Assembly: GCA_018377375.1 (NCBI GenBank)
Contig: JAGZZN010000042.1
Coordinates: 1-16,000 of the forward strand
Reading direction: 5' to 3'
DNA length: 16,000 nucleotides
From: Streptococcus parasanguinis
GTDB taxonomy: Bacteria > Bacillota > Bacilli > Lactobacillales > Streptococcaceae
Under the pieces are notes generated by a model. That model did not search any database and had not been told where the DNA came from. It saw nothing but the letters and a program-made list of their open reading frames with translations. A program made the translations under genes and the position numbers. Below, piece by piece: positions 1 to 6,644 of this stretch (position 1 is the first letter of the stretch; every line of letters starts with the position of its first letter).

Positions 1-226
1 AGTTGTTGCAGAAGCTGTTAAATTGAACAAAGAAGGTAAAACTGTTGTTATCGATGCTCGCATCACTCCACACCGTCCACTTCCAGTAGAAGTACTTGAG
101 TTGGATCCAAAACAACACTCAGAAGAAGCGATCAAAGCCTTCAAGGAAAAATACGAAGCTGAAGAGCTTGTACCATTCCGCCTCTTCTTGGAAGAAGAAG
201 GGTTGCAATCACGCGCAATTAAATAA
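1..226 (+). CDS. spxB: Pyruvate oxidase, C-terminal end (partial)
   Basis: Only the last 74 codons are present; the reading frame is open from base 2 and enters from the left edge. The product ends in ...GLQSRAIK, and the segment VVIDARITPHRPLPVEVL followed by an acidic helix resembles, from memory, the C-terminus of streptococcal SpxB. SpxB is a thiamine-diphosphate and FAD enzyme that turns pyruvate, phosphate and oxygen into acetyl phosphate, CO2 and H2O2; the visible piece is the end of the C-terminal thiamine-diphosphate-binding domain. No catalytic residue lies in view, so the call rests on tail similarity. Another member of the same family (for example an acetolactate synthase-like enzyme) is the main alternative. 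A BOX repeat and a terminator follow the stop codon. Confidence 0.82.
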   Translation, partial: VVAEAVKLNKEGKTVVIDARITPHRPLPVEVLELDPKQHSEEAIKAFKEKYEAEELVPFRLFLEEEGLQSRAIK

Positions 227-229
227 TTC

Positions 230-332
230 CTCTCATCGAAAATCAAATGTAAACTGCGTTATCTTCACCTTGCCGTACTCCAGTACTGCCTGCGGTTTGA
301 TGCCTTGTTTATTCTTTGATTTTCATAGAGAG
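230..332 (-). repeat. BOX-like repeat (boxA-boxC, no boxB)
   Basis: Read on the minus strand, the element starts with a GAAAATCAAAGA segment followed by AAACAAGG and CCGCAGG, as in pneumococcal boxA. It continues with TACGGCAAGGTGAAG, close to boxC TACGGCAAGGCGAAG. The ends form a perfect 10-bp inverted repeat (238-247 with 315-324), which extends imperfectly to 18 bp (230-247 with 315-332). The boxB module is missing. BOX elements are known mobilizable intergenic repeats of streptococci that form stable RNA; the assignment here is from remembered consensus, not alignment. Confidence 0.72.
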
Positions 333-339
333 AAACTTG

Positions 340-365
340 AAAAGATCGGAGCCATCCGGTCTTTT
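340..365 (+). terminator. Rho-independent terminator after spxB
   Basis: An 11-bp stem (340-350 with 355-365, one G-U pair) closes a GCCA loop, and its 3' arm ends in a T-run. It lies directly before the ribosome binding site of the next gene, so read-through from spxB could supply that gene. Its sequence is nearly identical to the terminator at 786-812. Confidence 0.85.
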
Positions 366-379
366 TATGGAGATAGTAA

Positions 380-727
380 ATGAATTTAAATCAAATAGAT
401 ATCATCGTTTCAAATGTTCCCCAAGTCTGTGCTGAATTGGAGCATATCTTGGATAAAAAGGCAGATTATGCTGATGATAGTTTTGCTCAGTTCACGATTG
501 GCAGTCACTGTCTTATGTTGTCAGAGAATCATTTGATACCTTTGGAAAATTTTCAGTCAGGAATCATCCTACACATTGAAGTTGAAGATTTGGAACAGAA
601 TCAAAAGCGTTTGAAAGAATTAGGGATTGAGATTTTACACGGTCCTTGTGAAACGGATTGGGGAACAGAGTCCTTATTAGTTAAAGGCCCTGCTGGTCTA
701 GTCATTGATTTTTATAGAATGAAATAA
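380..727 (+). CDS. VOC-fold (glyoxalase/bleomycin-resistance-like) protein
   Basis: This encodes 115 residues, the usual size of a single-chain VOC protein with two beta-alpha-beta-beta-beta halves. The C-terminal half shows the typical pattern HIEVEDLE (with His65), then KRLKELGIEI, then the end strand KGPAGLVIDFY. The N-terminal strand MNLNQIDIIVSNV lacks the first metal-ligand histidine of glyoxalase I, and Asp110 replaces the usual glutamate, so it may not be a classical metal enzyme. The substrate cannot be predicted. The ATG has GGAG seven bases upstream. No convincing promoter lies between the upstream terminator (340-365) and the start, so expression may depend on read-through from spxB. 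The gene is bracketed by two nearly identical terminators. Confidence 0.88.
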   Translation: MNLNQIDIIVSNVPQVCAELEHILDKKADYADDSFAQFTIGSHCLMLSENHLIPLENFQSGIILHIEVEDLEQNQKRLKELGIEILHGPCETDWGTESLLVKGPAGLVIDFYRMK

Positions 728-785
728 GGGCGCTTAGTCATTTGAAGTTAACCATAATTATTCTTAAAACAGAATATGAACTATT

Positions 786-812
786 AAAAGATCGGAGTCA
801 TCCGGTCTTTTT
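786..812 (+). terminator. Rho-independent terminator after the VOC gene
   Basis: An 11-bp stem (786-796 with 801-811, one G-U pair) closes a GTCA loop and is followed by T residues. Both arms are identical to those of the terminator at 340-365; only the second loop base differs. Confidence 0.88.
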
Positions 813-820
813 GTGTTGCA

Positions 821-834
821 TGAAAGCGATCGTT
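821..834 (+). promoter_or_regulatory. Possible cre (CcpA) site, weak
   Basis: The sequence TGAAAGCGATCGTT matches the catabolite-responsive element pattern TGNAANCGNTNNCA except at the last two positions. It sits about 75 bases before the -10 box of a sugar-hydrolase gene, where carbon catabolite control would make sense. The right half is poor, so this is only a candidate. Confidence 0.3.
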
Positions 835-893
835 ACCTTAGAATAGGTTCGGTTTTTCCTAGGATCTTGTAAGACTTTTGGGTTAGAGAAGGG

Positions 894-899
894 TATAAT
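894..899 (+). promoter_or_regulatory. -10 box of the glycosidase gene
   Basis: A perfect TATAAT lies 29 bases before the ATG at 929. No good -35 is found at 16-18 bases: the best TTG hexamer (TTGTAA, 867-872) is 21 bases away. The promoter may therefore need an activator or be intrinsically weak. Bases 728-893 otherwise hold only the terminator and the weak cre-like site. Confidence 0.6.
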
Positions 900-928
900 A
901 GAACTATCAAATCAAGTGAGGTAGAGAG

Positions 929-2368
929 ATGACCGACAAACTTCAATTTCCAGATGGTTTCCTTTGGGGTGGAGCGACGGCTGCTAACCAGTGTGAGGGG
1001 GCTTATAATGAAGATGGCCGTGGCTTGGCGAATGTGGATGTGGTACCAATTGGGCCTGATCGTCATGCGATTATTACGGGTCAGAAAAAGATGTTCGACT
1101 TTGAAGAGGGCTATTTTTACCCGGCTAAAGATGGCATTGATATGTACCATCGCTACAAGGAAGACATTGCCTTTTTTGGGGAAATGGGCTTTAAAACCTA
1201 TCGCTTGTCCATTGCCTGGTCTCGGATCTTCCCACAAGGGGATGAATTGGAGCCGAATGAAGCGGGTCTCCAGTTCTATGAAGATCTCTTTAAGGAGTGC
1301 CACAAGTATGGCATTGAACCCTTGGTGACCATTACCCACTTTGACTGCCCCATGCATTTGATTACTGAGTATGGTGGTTGGCGTAGTCGCAAGATGTTGG
1401 AATACTACGAACGCCTCTGCCGAACGCTCTTCACTCGTTACAAAGGCTTGGTCAACTACTGGCTGACCTTTAATGAGATCAATATGATCCTTCATGCGCC
1501 TTTTATGGGAGCGGGCCTTTGCTTTGAAGAAGGGGAGAATGAGGAGCAGGTCAAATACCAGGCGGCTCACCATGAGTTGGTCGCTTCAGCCATTGCCACC
1601 AAGCTAGCCCATGAGATTGATCCGAACAACAAGGTGGGCTGTATGTTGGCAGCAGGACCAAACTATCCTCATACCTGTGCTCCGCGAGATGTCTGGGCTG
1701 GTCTAGAAGAAGACCGCAAGAACTATTTCTTCATCGATGTGCAGGCGCGTGGGGAATACCCAAACTATGCTAAGAAAGAGTGGGAGCGTCAGGGAATCAC
1801 GGTTGAGATGACCGAGCAGGACATTCAATTATTGAAAGAGCATACGGTGGACTTTATTTCCTTCTCCTACTATGCTAGTCGGGTCGCTTCAGGGGATCCA
1901 GCTGAAAGGGAGAAAACAGCGGGCAATATCTTTGCCTCTCTGAAGAACCCCTACCTAGAAAGCTCGGAATGGGGTTGGCAGATTGACCCTCTTGGTCTCC
2001 GCATTACCCTCAATACTATCTGGGATCGTTATCAAAAGCCCATGTTTATCGTGGAAAATGGATTAGGGGCAGTTGATACACCAAATGAAGCAGGGGAGAT
2101 TGAGGATGATTACCGGATTGACTACCTGGCTGCCCATGTCAAGGCCATGCGAGATGCTATCCATGAAGATGGCGTTGTCCTTTGGGGCTATACGACTTGG
2201 GGTTGTATTGACCTGGTCTCTGCCGGGACTGGAGAAATGAAGAAGCGCTATGGCTTTATCTATGTGGATAGGGACAATGAAGGGAAAGGAACCCTAGCCC
2301 GTTCGCGCAAGAAATCCTTCTATTGGTACAAAGAAGTCATTGCGACCAATGGAGCTTCTGTTAAATAA
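929..2368 (+). CDS. Glycoside hydrolase family 1, probable 6-phospho-beta-glucosidase
   Basis: This encodes 479 residues, the full family length. Family 1 hallmarks are complete. The N-terminal signature FPDGFLWGGATAANQCEGAY spans residues 7-26. The acid/base glutamate is Glu183 in TFNE, and the nucleophile is Glu376 in IVENG. WGCIDLVSAGTGEMKKRYGF (424-443) contains the Ser...Lys-x-Tyr pattern (Ser431, Lys439, Tyr441) associated in the family with binding the 6-phosphate of PTS-imported substrates. The likely reaction is intracellular hydrolysis of phosphorylated beta-glucosides such as cellobiose-6-P or aryl-glucoside-P. No PTS transporter gene is adjacent, so the sugar is supplied by a transporter encoded elsewhere. 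GAGG seven bases before the ATG serves as ribosome binding site. The gene is monocistronic and ends at a strong bidirectional terminator. 6-phospho-beta-galactosidase is a less likely alternative. Confidence 0.95.
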   Translation: MTDKLQFPDGFLWGGATAANQCEGAYNEDGRGLANVDVVPIGPDRHAIITGQKKMFDFEEGYFYPAKDGIDMYHRYKEDIAFFGEMGFKTYRLSIAWSRIFPQGDELEPNEAGLQFYEDLFKECHKYGIEPLVTITHFDCPMHLITEYGGWRSRKMLEYYERLCRTLFTRYKGLVNYWLTFNEINMILHAPFMGAGLCFEEGENEEQVKYQAAHHELVASAIATKLAHEIDPNNKVGCMLAAGPNYPHTCAPRDVWAGLEEDRKNYFFIDVQARGEYPNYAKKEWERQGITVEMTEQDIQLLKEHTVDFISFSYYASRVASGDPAEREKTAGNIFASLKNPYLESSEWGWQIDPLGLRITLNTIWDRYQKPMFIVENGLGAVDTPNEAGEIEDDYRIDYLAAHVKAMRDAIHEDGVVLWGYTTWGCIDLVSAGTGEMKKRYGFIYVDRDNEGKGTLARSRKKSFYWYKEVIATNGASVK

Positions 2369-2420
2369 AAGTCTCCTCTAGAGCTAAATCATCTTCTGGA
2401 TGACTCTCTGGCAGCGAACT

Positions 2421-2465
2421 AAAAAGCTTAGAATTCCAACCACAAGTTGGGGTCCTAAGCTTTTT
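2421..2465. terminator. Bidirectional terminator
   Basis: A perfect 11-bp outer stem (2421-2431 with 2455-2465) begins with five A and ends with five T, so it can act in both directions. An inner CCAAC/GTTGG stem (2436-2440 with 2446-2450) lengthens it. It separates the convergent glycosidase gene and the small membrane-protein gene. Confidence 0.92.
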
Positions 2466-2494
2466 GTATGTAGCTAAGCCAATTCCTTACTGAT

Positions 2495-3028
2495 TTACTG
2501 GTCGTAGTCTAAGACATTGTTTTCGATGACAAACTTAGATTCAGCGGAAATGCTGGCTTCTCCTAGTTGCAACTGTGAACTTCCGTCTGGTTTCATGATG
2601 TGCCACTGACCGTCCTTGTGGGCAAAGATAGCCTGAAATGTGACGTTATCACTCTTGTGTCGAATAGGTAGAACAAATGCTTGATCAGTATTCTCTAAGA
2701 GAATCTCTTCTTTTTTTTCAAAGTTATAGATATAAAATTGCCCAGTTCTTTGTCCCAAACCATGAAGTTCATCGACTTTTTGCCAATTCTCAAACTTATT
2801 CCGAACAAGAGATTCATTATAAATCTTGTTGAAGGTTTCGTTCCGTTTCTTCGTTTCTTCTTCGTCTAGTGTTTTCTGAAACTCTGCAACCTTTTTAGTC
2901 GTTTGAATGGTTTGTCTGTTTTGCTCCCTGATTTGCTGGCGGTGGATGACTCGTATCATTCTTGCAGCAACGCCCAGGATGACGAGGATGGATACAAGGC
3001 TGATTTTAGTTTTGGCATTATTTTTCAT
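2495..3028 (-). CDS. Hypothetical membrane-anchored protein
   Basis: I do not recognise the family. With the start chosen here the product has 177 residues. A short basic N-terminus (MKNNAKTK) is followed by one hydrophobic segment at about residues 9-24, so it is probably anchored in the membrane. A charged, Gln/Glu/Lys-rich stretch of about 60 residues, probably helical or coiled coil, comes next, and then a compact C-terminal region rich in beta-type sequence. An upstream in-frame ATG at 3052 would add eight residues, but it coincides with the predicted transcription start and has no usable ribosome binding site. The ATG at 3028 has GGGAG eight bases upstream and is preferred. The gene stands alone between a good promoter and the shared terminator. 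There are no catalytic motifs and no lipobox. Confidence 0.8.
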   Translation of the reverse strand: MKNNAKTKISLVSILVILGVAARMIRVIHRQQIREQNRQTIQTTKKVAEFQKTLDEEETKKRNETFNKIYNESLVRNKFENWQKVDELHGLGQRTGQFYIYNFEKKEEILLENTDQAFVLPIRHKSDNVTFQAIFAHKDGQWHIMKPDGSSQLQLGEASISAESKFVIENNVLDYDQ

Positions 3029-3059
3029 AGATGATTCTCCCTGTTCTATCATTAGTCCT

Positions 3060-3089
3060 ATTATACCCTTTGAAAGAAAGGATAGTCAA
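3060..3089 (-). promoter_or_regulatory. Sigma-A promoter of the small membrane-protein gene
   Basis: On the minus strand TTGACT (3084-3089) and a perfect TATAAT (3060-3065) are separated by 18 bases. Transcription should start near 3053, which leaves a short leader before the ATG at 3028. Confidence 0.8.
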
Positions 3090-3154
3090 GTTCATCTTGT
3101 GATGACCTAACATGCAGATTTGCAGGGGTACTATAGGATTTTATCAGATTTTCA

Positions 3155-3183
3155 TTGACGAAGGTCCCTTTATTTGATAGGCT
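3155..3183 (+). promoter_or_regulatory. Probable promoter of the two-component operon
   Basis: TTGACG (3155-3160) and TAGGCT (3178-3183) are 17 bases apart. The weak -10 is helped by an upstream TG in the extended -10 position. Transcription would start near 3190, too close to the ATG at 3196 to include a ribosome binding site for it, which supports the GTG start at 3232 for the regulator. Confidence 0.55.
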
Positions 3184-3231
3184 AGAGGAATAGAAATGAT
3201 TTGGAGTTCAAAGGAAAAAGGAGTGAGGCAA

Positions 3232-3921
3232 GTGGCACGGGTTTTATTAATCGAGGATAATAATGATATCCAAGAAATTTTATACAGTCTCTTAAGTGAA
3301 GACCATGAGGTCCTTCAGGCTTTTTCAGGTACAGAAGGGCTCCGGCTCTTCCAGCAAGAAGCTATTGATTTGGTCCTTCTGGATATCATGCTTCCTGGAA
3401 AAAATGGGGATCAGGTCCTGGAGGAGATCCGTTTGCAGGGTCAGGTGCCAGTCATCATGATGACCGCTCTTGGAGACAAACACCTCATTAGCCAGTATCT
3501 CCTTGCAGGTGCTAATGATTATATCGTCAAGCCCTTTAATCTGGATGAGGTGGCAGCTCGGGTAACGGTGCAGTTGCGAAATCAAACGACGGTAGCACAG
3601 GAAGCTCAAGCGTCGCAAAAGCTTTCCTTTAAAAATCTGGTCCTGAACCCAGAAACCTTTGAACTGGAGTTTGGAGAACAGACGCTTCGCTTGGGCAAAA
3701 AAGAATTTCAAATTTTTGAGACCTTACTGGCGCATCCAAAGAAGATTTTTACCAAGGAAGAATTGTATGAAGCGGTCTGGGAAGAAGTTTATCTGCCTGG
3801 AGACAATACGCTCAATGCCCAATTGAGCAATCTCCGAAAGAAAATTGCTCAGCTCGATCCAGATGAGGACTATATTGAAACCGTCTGGGGCTTGGGAGTT
3901 CGCTTGAAAGGAGACAAGTAA
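3232..3921 (+). CDS. OmpR-family response regulator
   Basis: This encodes 229 residues. The receiver domain (about 1-115) has the acidic pair Glu8/Asp9, phospho-acceptor Asp51 in LLDIMLPG, Thr78 in IMMTAL and Lys100 in YIVKPF. The C-terminal winged-helix DNA-binding domain (about 130-226) contains the typical LGKKEFQIFETLLAHP and TLNAQLSNLRKKI helices. The GTG start is chosen because it gives the standard N-terminus VARVLLIEDN and has AGGAG eight bases upstream; an in-frame ATG at 3196 would add 12 residues. The gene is followed by its kinase with a one-base overlap (TAATG). The likely target is the convergent ABC exporter operon, whose promoter has 11-bp-spaced repeats of the type such regulators bind. 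Family membership is certain; the signal is not known. Confidence 0.93.
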   Translation: MARVLLIEDNNDIQEILYSLLSEDHEVLQAFSGTEGLRLFQQEAIDLVLLDIMLPGKNGDQVLEEIRLQGQVPVIMMTALGDKHLISQYLLAGANDYIVKPFNLDEVAARVTVQLRNQTTVAQEAQASQKLSFKNLVLNPETFELEFGEQTLRLGKKEFQIFETLLAHPKKIFTKEELYEAVWEEVYLPGDNTLNAQLSNLRKKIAQLDPDEDYIETVWGLGVRLKGDK

Positions 3922-4808
3922 TGTGGGGATTGGTTCTAGTTCTAGTCGTCCTTGTCCTTCTCTTGGGACTAGGTTACCTTCGCCTACTCTCTGCTCTCAA
4001 AGATTTGCAGGAGCAAATTCAACAGAAGCTCCAAAATGGGAGTGGGGTACGGTTGACCTCTCAGGTCTCAAAAAAAGAATTGGTCGCCTTGACCAAGCAG
4101 GTCAGTGATCTCTTTGATCAGATCGAGCGGACCAATCGGATTGCCTTTCAAGAGAAGAAAACCTTGGATATGGCCATCAGTAATATTGCTCACGATATCC
4201 GGACACCTTTGACCATTGCTTCGGGCTATACCCAACAAATCATCAAAGGAGGGACGCAAGAAGAGGAAAAGCTGAAGAAAATTGCTTCCAATCTTCAAGT
4301 TGTCTCAAAACGCTTGGAATCTCTCTTGGAGTACAGACGCTTGATGGAGGGAGCTATCCAGCCTCGGATTTCAGACGTTAATCTCAGCCAAGTGCTAACC
4401 CAGCAGTTATTCCAGTATTATGATAGCTTGTCTGAGGCGGGGATTGCCTTAGAGGTAGAGTTAGAAGAACATCTCCATTATGCTACCGATCCTGAGCTTT
4501 GGGAGCGCCTCTTGCAAAATATGCTCAGCAATGTCCTCAAGCATGGGAAGGAGCAGGCCCGTCTGACCATGAACTCGGATGCGGACACGATTCGGGTCGA
4601 TCTGCGCAATATTGTGCAACAACCGATTCAACACTTAGACCAACTAGCTAGTCGATTCTATTCCGAAAATCTATCGGATACAGAGGAGTCTTCTGGTTTG
4701 GGTCTCTACATCATTCAAAATTTTGTAGAGATCTTAGGGGGAGACTTGCAACTGGCTACTGAGGCAGACTGGTTTATCTTAACCATTACACTAAGAAAAA
4801 AGGCTTGA
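3921..4808 (+). CDS. Sensor histidine kinase with minimal sensor region
   Basis: This encodes 295 residues. One hydrophobic segment (about residues 2-20) is followed directly by a helical linker (21-80). The dimerisation box SNIAHDIRTPLT carries the phospho-accepting His91. The ATP-binding domain has the N box LLQNMLSNVLKHG (Asn200, Asn204) and the G2 box SSGLGLYII (Gly259, Gly261). The usual D-x-G-x-G G1 box is replaced by a DLRNIV segment. No extracellular domain and no second membrane span are visible, so any signal must be read inside the membrane or come from a partner protein. The start overlaps the regulator stop by one base and has AAAGGAG seven bases upstream. The stop codon lies inside the stem of the shared terminator. 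Its probable function is to phosphorylate the upstream regulator and control the neighbouring exporter. Confidence 0.92.
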   Translation: MWGLVLVLVVLVLLLGLGYLRLLSALKDLQEQIQQKLQNGSGVRLTSQVSKKELVALTKQVSDLFDQIERTNRIAFQEKKTLDMAISNIAHDIRTPLTIASGYTQQIIKGGTQEEEKLKKIASNLQVVSKRLESLLEYRRLMEGAIQPRISDVNLSQVLTQQLFQYYDSLSEAGIALEVELEEHLHYATDPELWERLLQNMLSNVLKHGKEQARLTMNSDADTIRVDLRNIVQQPIQHLDQLASRFYSENLSDTEESSGLGLYIIQNFVEILGGDLQLATEADWFILTITLRKKA

Positions 4809-4827
4809 GCAGTGCTCAAGCCTTTTT
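4797..4827. terminator. Bidirectional terminator overlapping the kinase stop
   Basis: A perfect 14-bp stem (4797-4810 with 4814-4827) with a three-base AGT loop is flanked by A5 and T5. It serves both the kinase gene and the convergent permease gene, whose coding sequences end at 4808 and 4829. The kinase TGA (4806-4808) is within the left arm. Confidence 0.95.
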
Positions 4828-4828
4828 G

Positions 4829-5581
4829 TTATAAATCTTTGTGTTTAAACGTAGTTAGTCCTAGGAAGCCGAAAACAAGGATGAAACCAAGGGCGATCGA
4901 GAGGGTGTTATTTGTTGCTGTCGTACTTTGGACCATGGAATATTGGAATTCCAAGTTTAGATAGTGGAGAAGATCAATATCTTTAAAGAAGAGCGCAGGA
5001 AGGCTTAAGAAGATATTTCCAATGAAGTAGCCAACGAAGGCCAAGGTGATGGATTGGCTGGCATAAAGGAGGAAGGAAATGATGCTGACCCAAGCCAGGG
5101 TGGAGAGGAACTGAATCAGCACGGTTAGTCCAAAATGAGCGAGGAAGTGCTCAGGCATGGTCCCGATTCCATTGTAGAGGGTCGCGAGCAAGAAGACAAG
5201 ACCATAAGAAACAAGGAATTGGAAGAGAGCAATGGTCAGAACAACGGCACTTTTGGCAAAGTAGTAGCTGGTGCGCGAAACGCCGTAGGCCAGACTATTC
5301 TTGTATAAGTTTTGTGTTAAGTCTGTTCCCAGGACCAAGGTGATGACAATAATGGTAAAGAGAATGGTCACACTGATGCTGGCGGAGTAGTTGGTCAAGG
5401 CTTTAAAGCCCGTCCAAACTTCTGTCGCTTGGGGTAATTTGGATTCCGTATTGACACCGACGTGACCGGTAGCGCCAAAAATGACTCCAGACAGGATGTT
5501 GAGAACGAGAATGGCTTCTGTAATCCAAAAACCTTTGGAGCGAACAAGTCTATAAAAATCTGCTTGAATGGTATGCAACAT
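4829..5581 (-). CDS. ABC-2 type exporter permease
   Basis: This encodes 250 residues with about six hydrophobic segments (roughly 18-38, 68-86, 108-134, 150-174, 176-198 and 227-243). The size and layout are typical of ABC-2 permeases that work with BcrA/LanF-type ATPases in bacitracin or lantibiotic immunity. The N-terminus MLHTIQADFYRLVRSKGFWI, with an amphipathic basic lead before the first span, is characteristic of this class. It lies 54 bases downstream of the ATPase gene on the same strand, with AGGAG eight bases before its ATG. LanFEG systems usually have two different permeases; only one is present here, so it may form a homodimer as in BcrAB-like exporters. The substrate is inferred from context only. 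Confidence 0.88.
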   Translation of the reverse strand: MLHTIQADFYRLVRSKGFWITEAILVLNILSGVIFGATGHVGVNTESKLPQATEVWTGFKALTNYSASISVTILFTIIVITLVLGTDLTQNLYKNSLAYGVSRTSYYFAKSAVVLTIALFQFLVSYGLVFLLATLYNGIGTMPEHFLAHFGLTVLIQFLSTLAWVSIISFLLYASQSITLAFVGYFIGNIFLSLPALFFKDIDLLHYLNLEFQYSMVQSTTATNNTLSIALGFILVFGFLGLTTFKHKDL

Positions 5582-5635
5582 GATAAATCTCCTAAATGAA
5601 ATGTGTGGGATAAGTAATACAAGACGGTGCTTTGA

Positions 5636-6544
5636 CTAGTCTACCAAGTCCGTAAAGAATTTCTCCAAATCTTGGCGGGCATAGTAGATTTCATCCACGT
5701 CAATATCCGCTTGAACGAGAGCTTTGACAATAACTTTAATATCGTGAGTTTGTCCGAAAATATGGATTTCTCCATCCTTATCGATGACTTTGATACGGTG
5801 ATGGAGTTGATCTTGAATCAGTTGACTGGCAAGGGCTAGCTGGCTGGTCTTGAGGATGATGTAATCTTCTCCTTGTTCTTCGAATTCAGCCTTGCTAATT
5901 TCTTTGATCAGGCGTCCTTGGTCGACAATGCCAAAACGATTGGCAACCAGATAGAGTTCAGAGAGGATGTGACTGGAAATGAGGATGGTCATGCCGAGTT
6001 CGTCGTTGAGGCGCTTGATCATCTGACGGAACTCCTTGATTCCAACGGGATCAAGGCCATTGATGGGTTCGTCCAGAATGAGGAAGTCGGGTTTGGCAAT
6101 GAGCGCAATCGCAATTCCCAACCGTTGTTTCATCCCCAGTGAAAAATCACGGAATTTCTTTTTCCCAGTATTATTCAGGCCCACATAGTTCAAAGTTTCT
6201 TTGATGACCTGGTCGGGATTCGGAATATGTCGTGCCTTGCAATAGTATACTAAGTTTTGGTAGGCGGTCATATGCTTGTGAGCCACGGGGCTCTCAATGA
6301 CGGATCCGACCCGTTTCAGGGCTTGGGTCCACTGGGAGCGATTTGAAGAAGCAAAGAGGGAGACGCTTCCGTCCGTTTCTTGAATCAGCTGGGTGATGAC
6401 CTTGATGAGGGTGGTTTTCCCAGCTCCGTTCTTACCGATGAGGCCGTAGACATCACCTTTGCGAATGATCAGATTCACATCATTTAAGGCGTATTGTTGA
6501 CCGAACTTTTTACTCAAATGGGAAATTTCTAATACTTTTTCCAT
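5636..6544 (-). CDS. ABC exporter ATP-binding protein (BcrA/LanF type)
   Basis: This encodes 302 residues. Walker A is GKNGAGKT (37-44), the signature is the divergent FSLGMKQRLGIA (Ser135-Gln140 core), Walker B is FLILDEP (Asp158, Glu159), the D loop is GLD (163-165) and the H loop is SSH (His192). The Q-loop position reads VIESP, with Glu84 instead of glutamine; this 'E-loop' is a known feature of LanF and BcrA self-protection ATPases. A C-terminal extension of about 85 residues follows, as is usual for this family. The likely role is to power removal of a membrane-active peptide or antibiotic through the permease encoded downstream. AAGGAG lies seven bases before the ATG. The promoter region carries an 11-bp repeat array that suggests control by the convergent two-component system. 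A general ABC-2 drug or lipid exporter is the alternative. Confidence 0.93.
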   Translation of the reverse strand: MEKVLEISHLSKKFGQQYALNDVNLIIRKGDVYGLIGKNGAGKTTLIKVITQLIQETDGSVSLFASSNRSQWTQALKRVGSVIESPVAHKHMTAYQNLVYYCKARHIPNPDQVIKETLNYVGLNNTGKKKFRDFSLGMKQRLGIAIALIAKPDFLILDEPINGLDPVGIKEFRQMIKRLNDELGMTILISSHILSELYLVANRFGIVDQGRLIKEISKAEFEEQGEDYIILKTSQLALASQLIQDQLHHRIKVIDKDGEIHIFGQTHDIKVIVKALVQADIDVDEIYYARQDLEKFFTDLVD

Positions 6545-6590
6545 GTTTTTCTCCTTCGTCCAAATGACTAGTTGTTTTCTTTACACTCTT

Positions 6591-6644
6591 AGTATACAGC
6601 TTGCTTTTCAAATAACTATCAAGCAATTCTCAAATATTTCTAAA
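6591..6644 (-). promoter_or_regulatory. Exporter promoter with 11-bp-spaced operator repeats
   Basis: On the minus strand the -10 is TATACT (6591-6596), preceded by TG-type sequence, and no consensus -35 exists at 17 bases. Upstream are four hexamers at exactly 11-bp intervals: TTTAGA (6639-6644), TTGAGA (6628-6633), TTGATA (6617-6622) and TTGAAA (6606-6611). TTGAT-type boxes separated by six bases are the known recognition pattern of SpaR-like lantibiotic regulators, and 10-11 bp direct repeats are typical for OmpR-family proteins. The TTGATA box covers the expected -35 position. Binding by the regulator at 3232-3921 is inference. Confidence 0.6.

Noticed and set aside
833..1573. 246-codon open frame on the minus strand
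   Set aside because: It lies antisense to the glycosidase gene, which has all family 1 motifs. Its translation has no recognisable domain, and no ribosome binding site was seen.
2213..2254. Glycine at residue 433 in the SAGTGEMKKRY loop of the glycosidase as a possibly lost phosphate contact
   Set aside because: I recall SAGTGEM as a common variant in Firmicutes family 1 enzymes, and Ser431, Lys439 and Tyr441 are kept, so it is not evidence of lost activity.
3029..3052. Upstream ATG start for the small membrane protein
   Set aside because: It coincides with the predicted transcription start and has AGGA only three bases away. The next ATG has properly spaced GGGAG.
3196..3231. Upstream ATG start for the response regulator
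   Set aside because: It would add 12 residues before the conserved receiver N-terminus, and the predicted transcription start near 3190 leaves no room for a ribosome binding site. The GTG at 3232 fits better.
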